NCBI GenBank assembly: GCA_023525975.1
Contig: CM042032.1
Location: 23,690,001-23,754,000, forward strand
DNA length: 64,000 bases
From: Smallanthus sonchifolius
Taxonomy: Eukaryota > Streptophyta > Magnoliopsida > Asterales > Asteraceae
Direction of reading: 5' to 3'
Positions within the stretch are counted from its first letter, which is position 1, and each line of letters begins with the position of its first letter. Below, one piece after another: positions 1 to 10,313 of the stretch. Both the position numbers and the translations under genes were made by a program. The notes under the pieces were generated by a model. It worked only from the letters and a program-made list of their open reading frames with translations. It made no database searches and was not told where the DNA came from.

Positions 1-836
1 CAAGAACACGGATTCAAATTAGTTAAATCTGGTAAGATTATGGATTGGAATCATGGGGCTTTCAATAAGAAGAGGATTTCGATTCTAACCATATCAATTA
101 ATTGGATTAAGATCGTGTCTAGGTTAGGGTTCGATTAAACCCGAATGGGTACGAACCCTAGAATCCAATCGTGTTCAATTCAGTGTTATACGATCAAATT
201 TGCATAGGGGTATTGATTTAGACACTAAAGCGAAACTGTAGGTGTGAATAGGTACCTGAATCAAGTTCGAATTGATGGAGTTCGAGTAGTTCGCCGTCGT
301 GAATCCGAAGAGTTGGTCCCCGGCGTCTCTTGCTGCATCTCCAGCGAAGATGATATGTGCAAAAGACTCAGAGGAACTCATTTGAGTTGCGCAGGGTGTT
401 AGACTGTGAAATGATAGCGATTTTGCTTGAATTCGACGGTAAACGTCAATGGGGTCGACGGTTTCGGTTTGGGATCTTAATTCACAATCATTAACGCGCT
501 ATAACATATGGAAATGATTAGTAGAAATTCGAGATCATCAATGCCACTTATTCCAGACTTGAATTCGAACGGTTAGGAAGTTATGGTCACGAATTTGGAT
601 CAAGAACAAGAATGGTTTGACTTGTAAAAGTCAATAGGAACTAATCTCATTTAAATTTGACTTTTAAAGTCAACTGAATTGGATTTAGGTTATATACACA
701 ACTAGTCCCTGAAATTTTAGTTGATATTGTGACCGAATTAGTCCTTGGGGTTAGATTTGATTAACGGGGTTAAGTTTTTTATAAGAAACTTAACGGAATA
801 GTTAACGGGATTAACCTAAAAAGTCGGATTGTCACA
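1..836 (-). mobile_element. Partial LTR running off the left edge
   Basis: The right boundary is seen at 836, where an LTR-like terminus ending GTCACA meets copia coding sequence. Read on the minus strand the terminus begins TGTGACAATCCGAC, closely resembling the start of the LTR whose edge is at 20813 (TGTGACATCCGAC), so the two are probably related gypsy-type LTRs. The first 400 bases are more GC-rich and leader-like; 640-830 is AT-rich and U3-like. A 68-codon minus reading frame (175-381) has no recognisable domain. The left end and any target duplication lie outside the window, so solo LTR and full element cannot be told apart. Confidence 0.5.
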
Positions 837-1185
837 TTTCTAAACCAGTTGTTTTTCAAAAGAAGTTTGAGATTCCACATGTTGGAATTCCAAAAGCTTC
901 TCAACCCGAGGTCAAACTTTCTAGACCACAATGAAGAAGACGTAATAGAAAACTAAATAAATTTTTTGAAATACCTGAATCTGATATTCATAAATCTAAA
1001 ATTTTTTTTCCAATTCATCATACCATGTCTTCATTGAGAAGGTCTAATTGTGAATCTTATGTTCCAAAGGTTGATGACAATGTTGATTGTGAATTGCTTG
1101 AAGTTGTTTATTTTGATCCATCTGGACGACCCAAGACCACAATGGCTTGGGTTCCAATTTCTAACTAATTTTCTTTGTTTATGTA

Positions 1186-1797
1186 GGGACAACCAAGGAG
1201 GACTATCAACAATACGTGGTTTGTGGATAGTGGTTGTTCTCGACATATGACAGGGAATATTCGTTTGCTGGAAGATGTTATTAATATTGATGGTGGTTAT
1301 GTCGCTTTTGCTGGAAATAAAGGCGGGTACATAACTGGTCAGGGTACTTTAAAGAATGATAAAGTCAAATTTGAGAAAGTGAACTATGTGGAGCAACTTG
1401 AACATAATCATTTAAGTGTATCTCAAATGTGTGACAAGAAATTTTCATTTCATTTCAATGATTCTGAGTGTTATATCTTGAAACCGGGCTTTGTGATTCC
1501 AGACGAATGGATTCTAATGAAGGCTCCAAGGAGAAATGACACATATGTCTTAGACATGAGTGTTGCTACTACAACGGATTCAATTCCTACTTGTCTACTC
1601 TCCAAGGCGTCTGAGTCGGATTCTATTTTGTGGCACAGGAAACTTGCTCACATCAATTATCGAAAAATGAATTATCTCATGAAGAATGATCTGGTTTTTG
1701 GTGTTCCGAAAATGAAATTTTCAGTTCTTGATGACTATTCCTTGCAAGAAGGGGAAACAACACAAGAAGTCCAATAAATCTTAGTCAAAGAATTCAA
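1186..1797 (+). pseudogene. pol: Copia A protease and GAG-pre-integrase remnant
   Basis: The frame carries the aspartic protease motif VDSGCSRHMTG near 1220-1250, typical of copia proteases, with the catalytic Asp-Ser-Gly intact. Next is a GAG-pre-integrase region with the LWHRKLAHINY zinc-binding histidines near 1628-1660. The protease would cleave the Gag-Pol polyprotein inside the particle. The frame shifts near 1740, so the expected Cys-X2-Cys/Lys-rich segment is read in another frame, and a stop follows before integrase. Upstream 837-1185 translates as a broken gag-protease linker. Confidence 0.8.
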
Positions 1798-1799
1798 TT

Positions 1800-3146
1800 G
1801 TGACTCCTTTGGAGCTACTGCATATGGATTTGTTCGGACCGATTAGTACCAGGAGCATTGGCGGTAAATCTTACTGTTTGGTTGTAACAGATGATTTATC
1901 TATATTTTCATGGGTTAAGTTCCTTGCTTCTAAAGCCGAAACCACAGAGTTGGTACAATTCTTAATCCTGGGTTTAGAGAATTTGTTCAAACAGAAAGTC
2001 AGAAGAATTAGGAGTGACAAATGCAGCGAGTTTAAAAATAGCAAGATGGGTTTATTTTGTCTTCAAAAGGGAATTCATCATGAATTCAGTGCGCCATATA
2101 TACCTCAACAAAATGGAGTTGTTGAACGAAAGAACAGGACTTTGGTTGAAACGACACGTACGATGCTTGCAGATTCTAAGCTTCCAGTAACTTTTTGGGC
2201 TGAGGCTGTGAATACTGCATGTCACCTTTTGAACAGAGTCTTGACCGTTAAGCGACACAACAAGACATGCTATGAGTTGCTTAATAATCGTAAGCCAAAT
2301 CTGGAATATTTACTACCTTTTGGTAATCCATGCACCCTATTGAAAGTGAGAGATGTCCCAATCAAGTTCAGTGCTAAAGCTATTGAAGGGATCTTTCTGG
2401 AGTATGTTGCAAATTCTACTACCAAGAGGGTTTATAACAAAGAGACTCGTCAGGTTGAAGAATGGTTTCATAGTGACTGTTCTAATCGATCTTTACCTCA
2501 AATGGCGATTAGACCAGACTGGGCTTTTGATTATGACAATTTATTCAGGTCTTTTCATTTACCTTCTAAGATTTCTCCTAAGGAAGCTGCTGTATTATAT
2601 GATTCATGTCAGGATACACATAATAGTGGTTTTCTACCGACTGCGGTTCCACAATCATCTGTTCCTTCTACATCTGCTCCAGATCCTAATGTTGCTTCTT
2701 GTTCGGGAACACAAGAGTCTGATAGTGAGGATGAAAATGTTATTTTCCAAGATTCTTCTGATGATCCTTTGTTAGTTGATGAACCTTCTAATTTGACATT
2801 GGATCAGGGGGAGATTCCTACAAATCTGGACTCGAAGATACCAGTTAATCAAGATCTATCTTATCAATCTGATACAACTCAAGTTGATGTGTTGTCGGTT
2901 CCTGAGGTTGCATCAATCAAGGAACTCAAAGCTCATCCAATTACAAATATCATTGGGAATTTGCGTGATGGAGTACAAACGCGTTCTATTATTGACAACA
3001 CTTGCTTGTATACATGTTTTAAGGATACAGGTGTTTTTGATGTATGCTCACATTCCTGTTTTATTTCTCAGGTCGAACCAAAGAATGTCAAAATGGCATT
3101 ATGTGATAACAATTGGATAGAGGACATGCAGGAAGAACTTGCTTAA
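1800..3146 (+). pseudogene. pol: Copia A integrase core and C-terminal region
   Basis: This 448-codon frame holds the retroviral integrase core. The first Asp is in LLHMDLFGP near 1822, the second in IRSDKCSEF near 2010, and the Glu in NGVVERKNRTL near 2120, so the D,D-35-E triad is present. A Ser/Asp-rich linker at 2640-2900 leads toward RT, as in other copia polyproteins. The enzyme would join LTR cDNA ends to chromosomal DNA. The frame ends in TAA at 3144-3146, where sister element H has Gln, so this stop interrupts one polyprotein rather than ending a gene. Confidence 0.85.
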
Positions 3147-4599
3147 TTTGACAAACTCAAAGTTTGGAATCTTGTAGATCTTCCAAAGGGTGTGTATCCA
3201 ATTAGTACGAAGTGGGTGTTTAAATGTAAGAAATACGATCGAGGTGTTGTGGTGAGAAATAAGGCAAGATTAGTTGTATAAGGTTTCAATCAACAAGAGG
3301 GAATTGATTACACCGAGGTTTATGCTCCTGTTGCTAGGCTTGAAGCTATACGGTTGTTTCTTGCTTTTGCTTCATACAAAGGGTTTAAGATGTTTCAATT
3401 AGATGTAAAAAGTGCTTTCTTATATGGTAAAGTCAAGGAGGAAGTTTATGTGTGTCAGCCGCCGGGGTTTGAAGATCCATTTAATCCGTCTAAAGTTTTC
3501 AAGCTTGATTAAGCTCTCTATGGTCTTCATCAAGCTCCTCGAGCGTGGTGTGAAACGTTGTCTACACATCTTATGGAAAATGATTTTGTTCGTGGACACA
3601 TTGACTCGACTTTATTCATTAAGAAAGCAGGGGGAGAATATCTACTGGTACAGATATATGTAGATGATATTATTTTTGGCTCTACAAATGAAGGGTTGTG
3701 CAAAGAGTTTGAGAGTATTATGAAATCGAAGTTTGAGATGTCAGCTATGGGAGAGTTATCATTTTTCCTAGGTCTTCAAGTTAATCAGAAGGAATATGGT
3801 TTCTTTATTCATCTGTCCAAGTATGTAAAGGACATCTTGAGCCGGTTCAAGATGGAGGACTGTACCCCATACGATACTCCGATTCCGGTCAATCATAAAT
3901 TGAATTCTGACCCGGATGGAAAAGAAGTTGATTGCCGACTCTACCGTGCAATGATTAGATCTCTCATGTACTTAACCGCTTCAAGGCCAGACATAATGTT
4001 CGCTGTGTGTATTTGTTCCAGGTTCCAAGCAAAATCAAAAGAGTCTCATTTGATTTGCAGTAAAGAGAACTTTCATTATCTAATAGGAAAACAAAGATTG
4101 GGACTATGGTTTCCACATGGTTCTAACTTTGAATTCAATGCATACTCTGATTCTGATTTTGGTGGTTGTTGTTTGGACAGGAAATCTACTACAGGTGGTT
4201 GCCAGTTCTTGGGTAATCGTCTAGTTTCCTGGCAATGCAAAAAAGCAAACTACGGTCTCCATTTCAACATGTGAAGCAAAATACATTGCTGCTGCAAGTT
4301 GTTCACAGATCTTGTGGATCCAACAACAATTAAGAGACTACGGTTTAAATTTTACAGGAACCCCCATGTTTATTGATAATAATGCTACAATGTCTATCAC
4401 AAATAATCCTGTTAAGCACAGTAAAACAAAGCACATTGAAATTAGATATCATTTTATTCGTGATTGTGAAGATAAGAAGTTGATTGAGCTGGTAAAGGTA
4501 CATACAGATGATAATTTTGCTGATCTTTTTACCAAGGCATTTGATCGTACCAGGTTTGATTTTCTGATCAAAATGATAGGTATGATCAATCCTGGATAA
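3147..4599 (+). pseudogene. pol: Copia A reverse transcriptase and RNase H, decayed
   Basis: Reverse transcriptase continues in the integrase frame with in-frame stops at 3279 and 3510. Visible landmarks are KARLV near 3260, DYTEVYAPVARLEAIR near 3308-3355, the active-site YVDDIIFGS near 3657-3685 and the DRKSTTGGC RNase H motif near 4180. The frame is disturbed near 4050 and again after a run of A near 4240, then resumes as a 95-codon RNase H tail ending at 4599. The copy cannot make active enzyme. Two of the three RT-region stops replace Gln codons seen in H. Confidence 0.85.
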
Positions 4600-6105
4600 A
4601 AGTTTTTCAAAAACAAATTTTCATGAAAGATTTTGTTTTAAATTTCTTTTATTGTTTTATTACATTTCTGCATGTCAAATTTCATTCAAAAATTGTTATT
4701 TATAAAAATTCAAAACAAAATGAAAATTATAAAAATGACATCATTTGAAGTTAGAGAAGAAATGATAGTACATCAGTGAATAGTTTATTACATATGATCA
4801 TAGTAAACCTTTGATATATGATAGTTTAAAGTAAACTGATTTGATCTAAATTTCAAAGTCTGCATAAATAAGAAATGATAGTGTTTTGAATGCTCTAATC
4901 TTGATAATGTGTTTTAAATTTGAATATGAGTTTAAAACCTGAATTGTCAATAGACTAGAAACGTTTTTGAACCAATAGTAGTGTGAAAATTAAATATGAT
5001 ATGATTACATCTGTGATTTGAATCCATTATATGCCTGGGTGTGTGTGTAAAAGATCATTATCAGATAAAGAATATATGGTTTTTAAGAATTTCATGAGAC
5101 CAATATCGAATTATGTCTTTAGCACAATCTCTTCAGTTCACTTCACTGCCCGTGCCTCGGAAAACATGCAATGTGTTGCTGAACTAAGATATGTTTTCTA
5201 ACAAAATCTGTTGAAACATATATTCGCCCTTGGATCAGTTAGATGCATCATCTATTCTGATTTCATTGAAATTTATCCAGATAATAGTTGGATCCTCCTA
5301 CCTGAATTCATTGATTCTCATTATAAAGCCAGTTCATTAGAATCTTTTGAGTCTGAATCATCTTGATTCTCATATCATTTGGGATCTGCTATTCTATACT
5401 TGTGCTAATAGAGATAATTTCATCTTGGAGATTGATCTAATCTTAGAATAAACTGTGTATGTCTTGAAGATAGTGCAAATTTAAATTTCTGTTGGCATAT
5501 ATGTGGAGTACACGATGTTTTTCCTCTAAATGGTACTAACTCACATGAAGTTGGAAGAAAAATGCTTATAGTTTCAAATTTTATAATATTGACAACTTAA
5601 GAATTCATACTTTGTATTACAAATTCGGAATGAAAAATTAAGCATTTCATGATCTGATCTTGTTTACATTGAAATTTATCGTGTATCATTTCAAGTTATA
5701 TTCAAATTGATTGCAAAAATTACATAAGATGAAAAAGATTTGAGTTACATAAGAATGAGTTTGATTGTTTCATATCATAGGTTACCTATTGTTGATAATA
5801 GACTGTGTGATGAATTGCTCATATACTGATATGATCTTCTTGCTCATGATGTTCATCCAAAAATATGTATTTTAGTTTGCTTATATAAAAACCAAAAATA
5901 TGTGCTTCAGTTTGCTCAGATAAAAACCAAAAAAATGTGATTCCGTTTGTACAAATAAAATCCAAAAATATTTTGTTTCTATCTTCCATGAGAATTTTAT
6001 TTTTATTAAAATGATTCGGGATTGGATAGGATAAATGCTACAGATGGAAGTTCACAAGAATGTGATGTGTTGAAAGTGAAATAATTGTTCATGGCAAAGG
6101 TTTGG

Positions 6106-6310
6106 AGCGAACTTAATATGTTCGCTTGTTTCTGATTAAGCGAACTTAATATGTTCGCCTGAGGCTTGTTAAGAGAACTTAACAAGTTCGCCTAATGAAG
6201 CGAACTTAATTGTAATTAAATATTTTGTTCAGGCGAACTTATCCTTATTATCTTCTTTTACTGTGAGAGCAAACTTATTGAGAGAACTTACGGGTTCTTT
6301 AGCGAACTTA
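6106..6310. repeat. Hairpin cluster, GCGAAC/GTTCGC family, in spacer
   Basis: Inverted repeats built on AGCGAACTT and AAGTTCGCCT start at about 6106, 6138 and 6171, a spacing close to 33 bases, with weaker copies to 6310. The same arms recur in the 3' LTR of this element at 9976-10065. Confidence 0.75.
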
Positions 6311-6635
6311 TGACAATCTGAACTTGGGTTTTCGATTTGAAATTTTCGTGATTCCCTCTGGATCAGATTTGAATTGCGAATCTTTCTAAGGTAATTTCAA
6401 GGTTTTTTATCCGTTAAATCGATGGGAATTTAATTCTTTGACCCTGTGTTCATCGTCATTTGACCATCGGTCTGCGTTTGATCTGATATGGTGTCGTTTT
6501 ATGGTTAAAACTTACAATTGACACTTAATAGTGTTTCGTGGTTGTAAATCGTTGATTATGATATGTTTAATTTGAAATATCTTGACGAATTGGACATTTT
6601 GGATATCTGCTGTAGAATTTGTATCGACAAACTGG

Positions 6636-6725
6636 TTCAGGCGAACTTGTTCAGGCGAACTTGTTCAGGTGAACTTATTATGTTAGTCTCTTGCAACACT
6701 AAGCGAACTTATTAAGTTCGCCTAA
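6636..6725. repeat. Second GCGAACTT cluster in spacer
   Basis: Three direct copies of a 14-base unit containing CAGGCGAACTTGTT are followed by an inverted repeat with arms AAGCGAACTT and AAGTTCGCC near 6700-6725. It belongs to the same motif family as the clusters at 6106-6310 and 9976-10065. Confidence 0.7.
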
Positions 6726-6855
6726 GGGCTTAGTAGTGTTTGGACTTGTGATTTTTTTTTTGGTGAAATTTTTTTTTGTGTGAAATTTTTTTATGATTTT
6801 TTTTCTTTTGTTTGTTATATGACTAATGTGTGTTCTTTGTCCAATACTTTTATAG

Positions 6856-8503
6856 ATGGCTCGTCGTGTTGAGTACAAACATAATCAAGTGGCGTTGTTA
6901 GATCCAAATATGTCTGAAGCTGTTCATTTTCAAGGAATTATCAACTTTCTGAATCGTTCACGTTTGCATGTGGCCTTATCCGCAGATCCGTACATTAGCT
7001 TACCGTATATACAACAATTATGGGATGCAGTACATCAAGACACAGATGTGAACCTCGCGTAATTCATGCTACGGTGAATAATACACAGGTAGCTATTTCA
7101 GTGGACACTATTCGTGTTGTTTTGGCATTAGGAGGTGCTAATGAACATCCTATGTCTTATCCTGGAACACTGCTTATGGGATGTTTTCAGAGGATGGGTT
7201 ACAGAGGCAGACCAAATGACACACAAGCAAGAAAAGGAGGTTTAGTTAGAGAATGGAGGTATATTATGCACGTCATCATACAATGTTTGTCTCCAAGAAA
7301 GGCTGGTACTAATAGTTTGAAGAGTGCATTACAAGCTGCAATGGTTGCATTGACCCTAAACAAACGGTTTAATTTTGCTTTATATATATACCGTGAGTTG
7401 GTCATGCAAATCAATCTTGTAGAAGGTCAAGGGTTTCTTATGTACCCTAGGTTCTTACAAATGATGCTGAATCATTTAATTCCTGATTTACCACAGCATC
7501 CAATCTGTTTGACTTTGACTCCTATGTCTAAAAGAATCTTTACTGATTGTACTAAGGTTAAACAACAAAATGTTGCTTTGATTCCTGTTCCGACTCCTAT
7601 GTTTGGTCACTTAATCAATCATGATTATGTTGCGCCACCTAATGATAATTGGTTTCATCTTGAGGAGTTAGGTCAAGGCCAAGTCCAGAATCAAGTACAA
7701 CAACCGCAACAAGTTCAAGCTCAACAACAACAACAAGTTCAACAACAACAACAAGTTCCTATTCCACAAGAACAGGTTCACATTCCTGTTAATGAACCAG
7801 TTCAAGAAGATATTGCTCCAGATAATGAACAAGATTTGGGTATGAATATGGAAGATTTTGACAATGATGCTGTGAACTCACCCATTCATGAAGCTGAAGG
7901 AAATGTTGTAGATACGATTTCCGGTGATACTATTTTACCTGGTTCTGAAGCTACTGATTCTGATTCGTCTAGAGATTTTAGCTCAGATCATTATGAGAGA
8001 TTGGCTACGTTACCATTGGCAAATGCGGGGAAACGCATTAAATCTAAAACCAGAAAACCGAGGCGTAAGTCTGTTCGGAATCCTCCTTCTGGAACAGTAC
8101 TTGGCAAGAGAACTTTAATTAATGAGAGTTCTGACTCGGAAAGTGATGTATGCTTCAGAAGCTTATGTATGCTTCTATTATTGATGCTCATTCATCTCAA
8201 GGTGTTAAGGACGCTACTTTTGTTGCATCTTTACTGGTTACACCTCCTACTTCTAACCATCCATCTCCGGTGATTTCTCCACATGTTCCACATTCATCTA
8301 ACGTTGGTCCTTTAAAGCCTTCTGATTCTGAAAGGATTACCTTCCTTGAATCACATGTGCTTGCTTTGCAGACTCAGGTAGATACTCTTGTGTCTACTGA
8401 TACTCAGAGACAGTTGGTCATTCAAGCTCAAGCTACACAGCTTGCTGACATGCAGTTATTGTTGTCCAAACTTGTTGAGCGTCTTGACGCTCAGGGGAGT
8501 TAA
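6856..8503 (+). pseudogene. Accessory ORF of element A, N-terminal half
   Basis: This ORF lies after pol, where Sireviruses carry an additional (env-like) gene. It starts at ATG 6856 and is read in three frames: 6856 to about 7054, then to about 8150, then to TAA 8501-8503. The first roughly 200 residues match the N-terminal domain of the H accessory ORF: DPYISLPYIQQLWDAV here against NPTIYTSHMEDFWSSAV there, IIQCLSPRK against LLQCISQKR, and FLMYPRFLQ against FFMYPRFLQ. A Gln-rich stretch (about 7680-7790), an acidic segment and a short leucine-rich coiled coil (about 8340-8490) follow. I see no signal peptide or clear transmembrane helix, so a true envelope is doubtful. Function is unknown. 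Confidence 0.75.
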
Positions 8504-8601
8504 GGATACATGATACTTGTCATGCTGATTCTGTTCAAAGAAAGAATGATGATGACAATGATCCTAGTGGTAATATTGAGGGTGATCGTTAATACGCTGA
8601 C

Positions 8602-9820
8602 ATGAATCCAATATCAAGAGTTCAGGGGGAGTCTACATCAGGAAATATTGAAGGAACCAAGAATGATTATGGAGTGAATGAAGATATTTTACTAATGGAA
8701 TTCTTTGCTGATTCTGAAGAAGAAGAAGCTGAAAAGTTAGAATGTCTGGATGATATTGATGAATTATTTGATGATGTTGAAGAGGATGTGATGGATAATG
8801 AAGTTGAAGAAGGAGAGATTGTAGAAATTGAGATAGAAAAGAGTAAAGATAAAGTTACATATGAAGGAAGTGATGGTCTGAATGTACCGTATAACTTCAT
8901 CCAAGATGATGTTATTCCTGAGTTTTTTTTATGATGGAGTAACAGATTCTATGGACTTTGTTGAAGATATCACTACACCTGATGATACTGCTCAATCCAA
9001 GATAGATTCTGATGTTGATACAACTCATCCTGTGTCTCCTAAGCCGAATGAAGAACATGTGATGTATAGAAAGACAGGAATGACTAGAGAACAGTGGAGT
9101 GAAGTAGTTAATAGTTGGATGAAAGTACTATAAAAGTCACCTATACAACCTTCTAAGAAAGAAAGATATGTGAATAAAGAGAGGTGTATTGGAAGAATCA
9201 TCAGTTGGTTTAATGATGATGACACGAAGTTGTTTGCTCTTCAAAGATCTGATGGTGTTCAATACTTAAAGCCTAGGATCAAACATTTCAATACCTTGCC
9301 AAGGTGTGAAATGAATGGTCTAGCTACAAAACCACTGTTTAATAGATCAAAGTGTGGATTAGCCGATGTGATTGCTAACCTGATTAAAAGAGAAGGTGGA
9401 TCAGGGAAGTATGAAAGATTAAAGTCATAGAAAGGAAAAAGAGTGAAGATTGTAGATCAAAAGACTGAGATTGTGACTTCGAAGTATATGTTCAAGCCAG
9501 TACGTGCTGCACAGAAGATACCATTGAAGAAAATACCACAAGATTTTCTTGGGAATATGAAATGGTGGTACGTAGATGTGAATACTGGTGAAGCTAGGAT
9601 TGATGATAAAGATAATAAGGTCATTGTTAGTTTCTATGTTGCAATGAATTTTATTAACTTCTCAAAGAAAGATCAGAGGACGTTAAGAAAGAATGAGATT
9701 ATGTTTACTGATGAATGGAGAGAACAAGGATTGCAGTATAAAAGAGTGTTGGAGATCTATCAGAGATATGGAGTGCACACAGGAAGCAGATTACCGGATA
9801 ACTGGAAGAGCTCGTCATAA
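8602..9820 (+). pseudogene. Accessory ORF of element A, C-terminal half
   Basis: A very acidic segment (Glu/Asp-rich, 8690-8860) is followed, after frame changes near 8930 and stops at about 9131 and 9428, by a module containing GRIISWFNDDDTKLFALQR (9188-9245) and KWWYVDVNTGEARIDD (about 9560-9610), ending at TAA 9818-9820. The pattern resembles the C-terminal module of the H accessory ORF, where IVNWFHNSQDQVFEIFR and VSWTYNADLDTFTL occur in the same order. The two halves were probably one protein, now split by stops. Function unknown; the placement after pol and before the polypurine tract is the only functional clue. Confidence 0.6.
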
Positions 9821-9849
9821 AGACTGAAGACATAAGATCAAGCTATTGT

Positions 9850-9861
9850 TAAGGGGGAGTC
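9850..9861 (+). promoter_or_regulatory. Polypurine tract of element A
   Basis: TAAGGGGGAGTC lies directly against the LTR start TGTTAGGATA. It is the expected primer for plus-strand DNA synthesis. Confidence 0.8.
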
Positions 9862-10313
9862 TGTTAGGATATAGAATGTATGACAAATGCTTTGTAATAG
9901 TTTAGGTCTTATTGTCTTTATGTTTTTATGTAATTGTCTAGATTTTGTCTAAGTGATAGAACAAGTTTCTGTTAGAGGCGAACTTGTTAAGTTCGCCTAG
10001 CCTATTAGAGGCGAACTTGTTAAGTTCGCCTAGTCTCATGTGAGGCAAACTTGTTAAGTTCGCCTATTACAGAGTTTGTGTCTATAAATAGGAGTTTACA
10101 GAATCTGTTCTAAAAAAGAGAAAAAAATAGAAAGACTTGATTGATTGTATTCTGTAAACTCTATGTTTTGGTGATATACAAAGAGAAAGTTTATTTACAT
10201 GTTGTTTCTATTGTCAATTAGTATATGAACGTTAATACGGTAGGATTCCGCACTCCGGGTTAACGAGACGTCCTGTCACGAGATCGATCTGAGATGAGTC
10301 AAGTGGACCTACA
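9862..10313 (+). repeat. 3' LTR of element A
   Basis: The 452 bp LTR starts TGTTAGG after the polypurine tract and most likely ends CCTACA at 10313, the same terminal form as the LTR of element G (CCTACA at 49655). A TATA box (TATAAATA) is at 10083-10090. Three hairpins lie just upstream of it. The right end is inferred by analogy because no second LTR copy is in the window. Confidence 0.65.
9976..10065. repeat. Three-unit hairpin array upstream of the TATA box of LTR A
   Basis: Perfect 10-bp stems (arms AGGCGAACTT and AAGTTCGCCT, loop GTT) occupy 9976-9998 and 10009-10031. A third copy with one arm mismatch is at 10043-10065. The spacing is 33 and 34 bases. The array ends 17 bases before the TATA box. 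Confidence 0.9.

Larger units (their letters stand above)
4600..6855 (+). other. Non-coding spacer between pol and accessory ORF
   Basis: No credible coding frame is visible over this AT-rich 2.2 kb. It holds three imperfect repeats of a block containing aaaaaccaaaaatatgtg near 5860-5960, a hairpin cluster at 6106-6310 and a second one at 6636-6725. A spacer of this sort between pol and the downstream ORF is also present, though shorter, in element H (60446-60860). It may carry a promoter or splice acceptor for the accessory ORF; that is inference. Confidence 0.6.
837..10313 (+). mobile_element. Copia element A, Sirevirus-like, 5' truncated
   Basis: The order is protease, GAG-pre-integrase, integrase, reverse transcriptase, RNase H, a 2.2 kb spacer, an accessory ORF in two parts, a polypurine tract and a 452 bp 3' LTR. 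Domain order with integrase before RT, the YVDD motif and the extra ORF after pol point to Ty1/copia, Sirevirus-like. The gag and the 5' LTR are absent because another LTR (1-836) interrupts the element; they may lie left of the window. All coding parts carry stops or frameshifts. No target duplication can be checked. Confidence 0.8.

Noticed and set aside
175..381. Small minus frame in the left LTR
   Set aside because: Similar GC-rich leader sequence occurs in other LTRs here without an open frame; nothing supports a gene.
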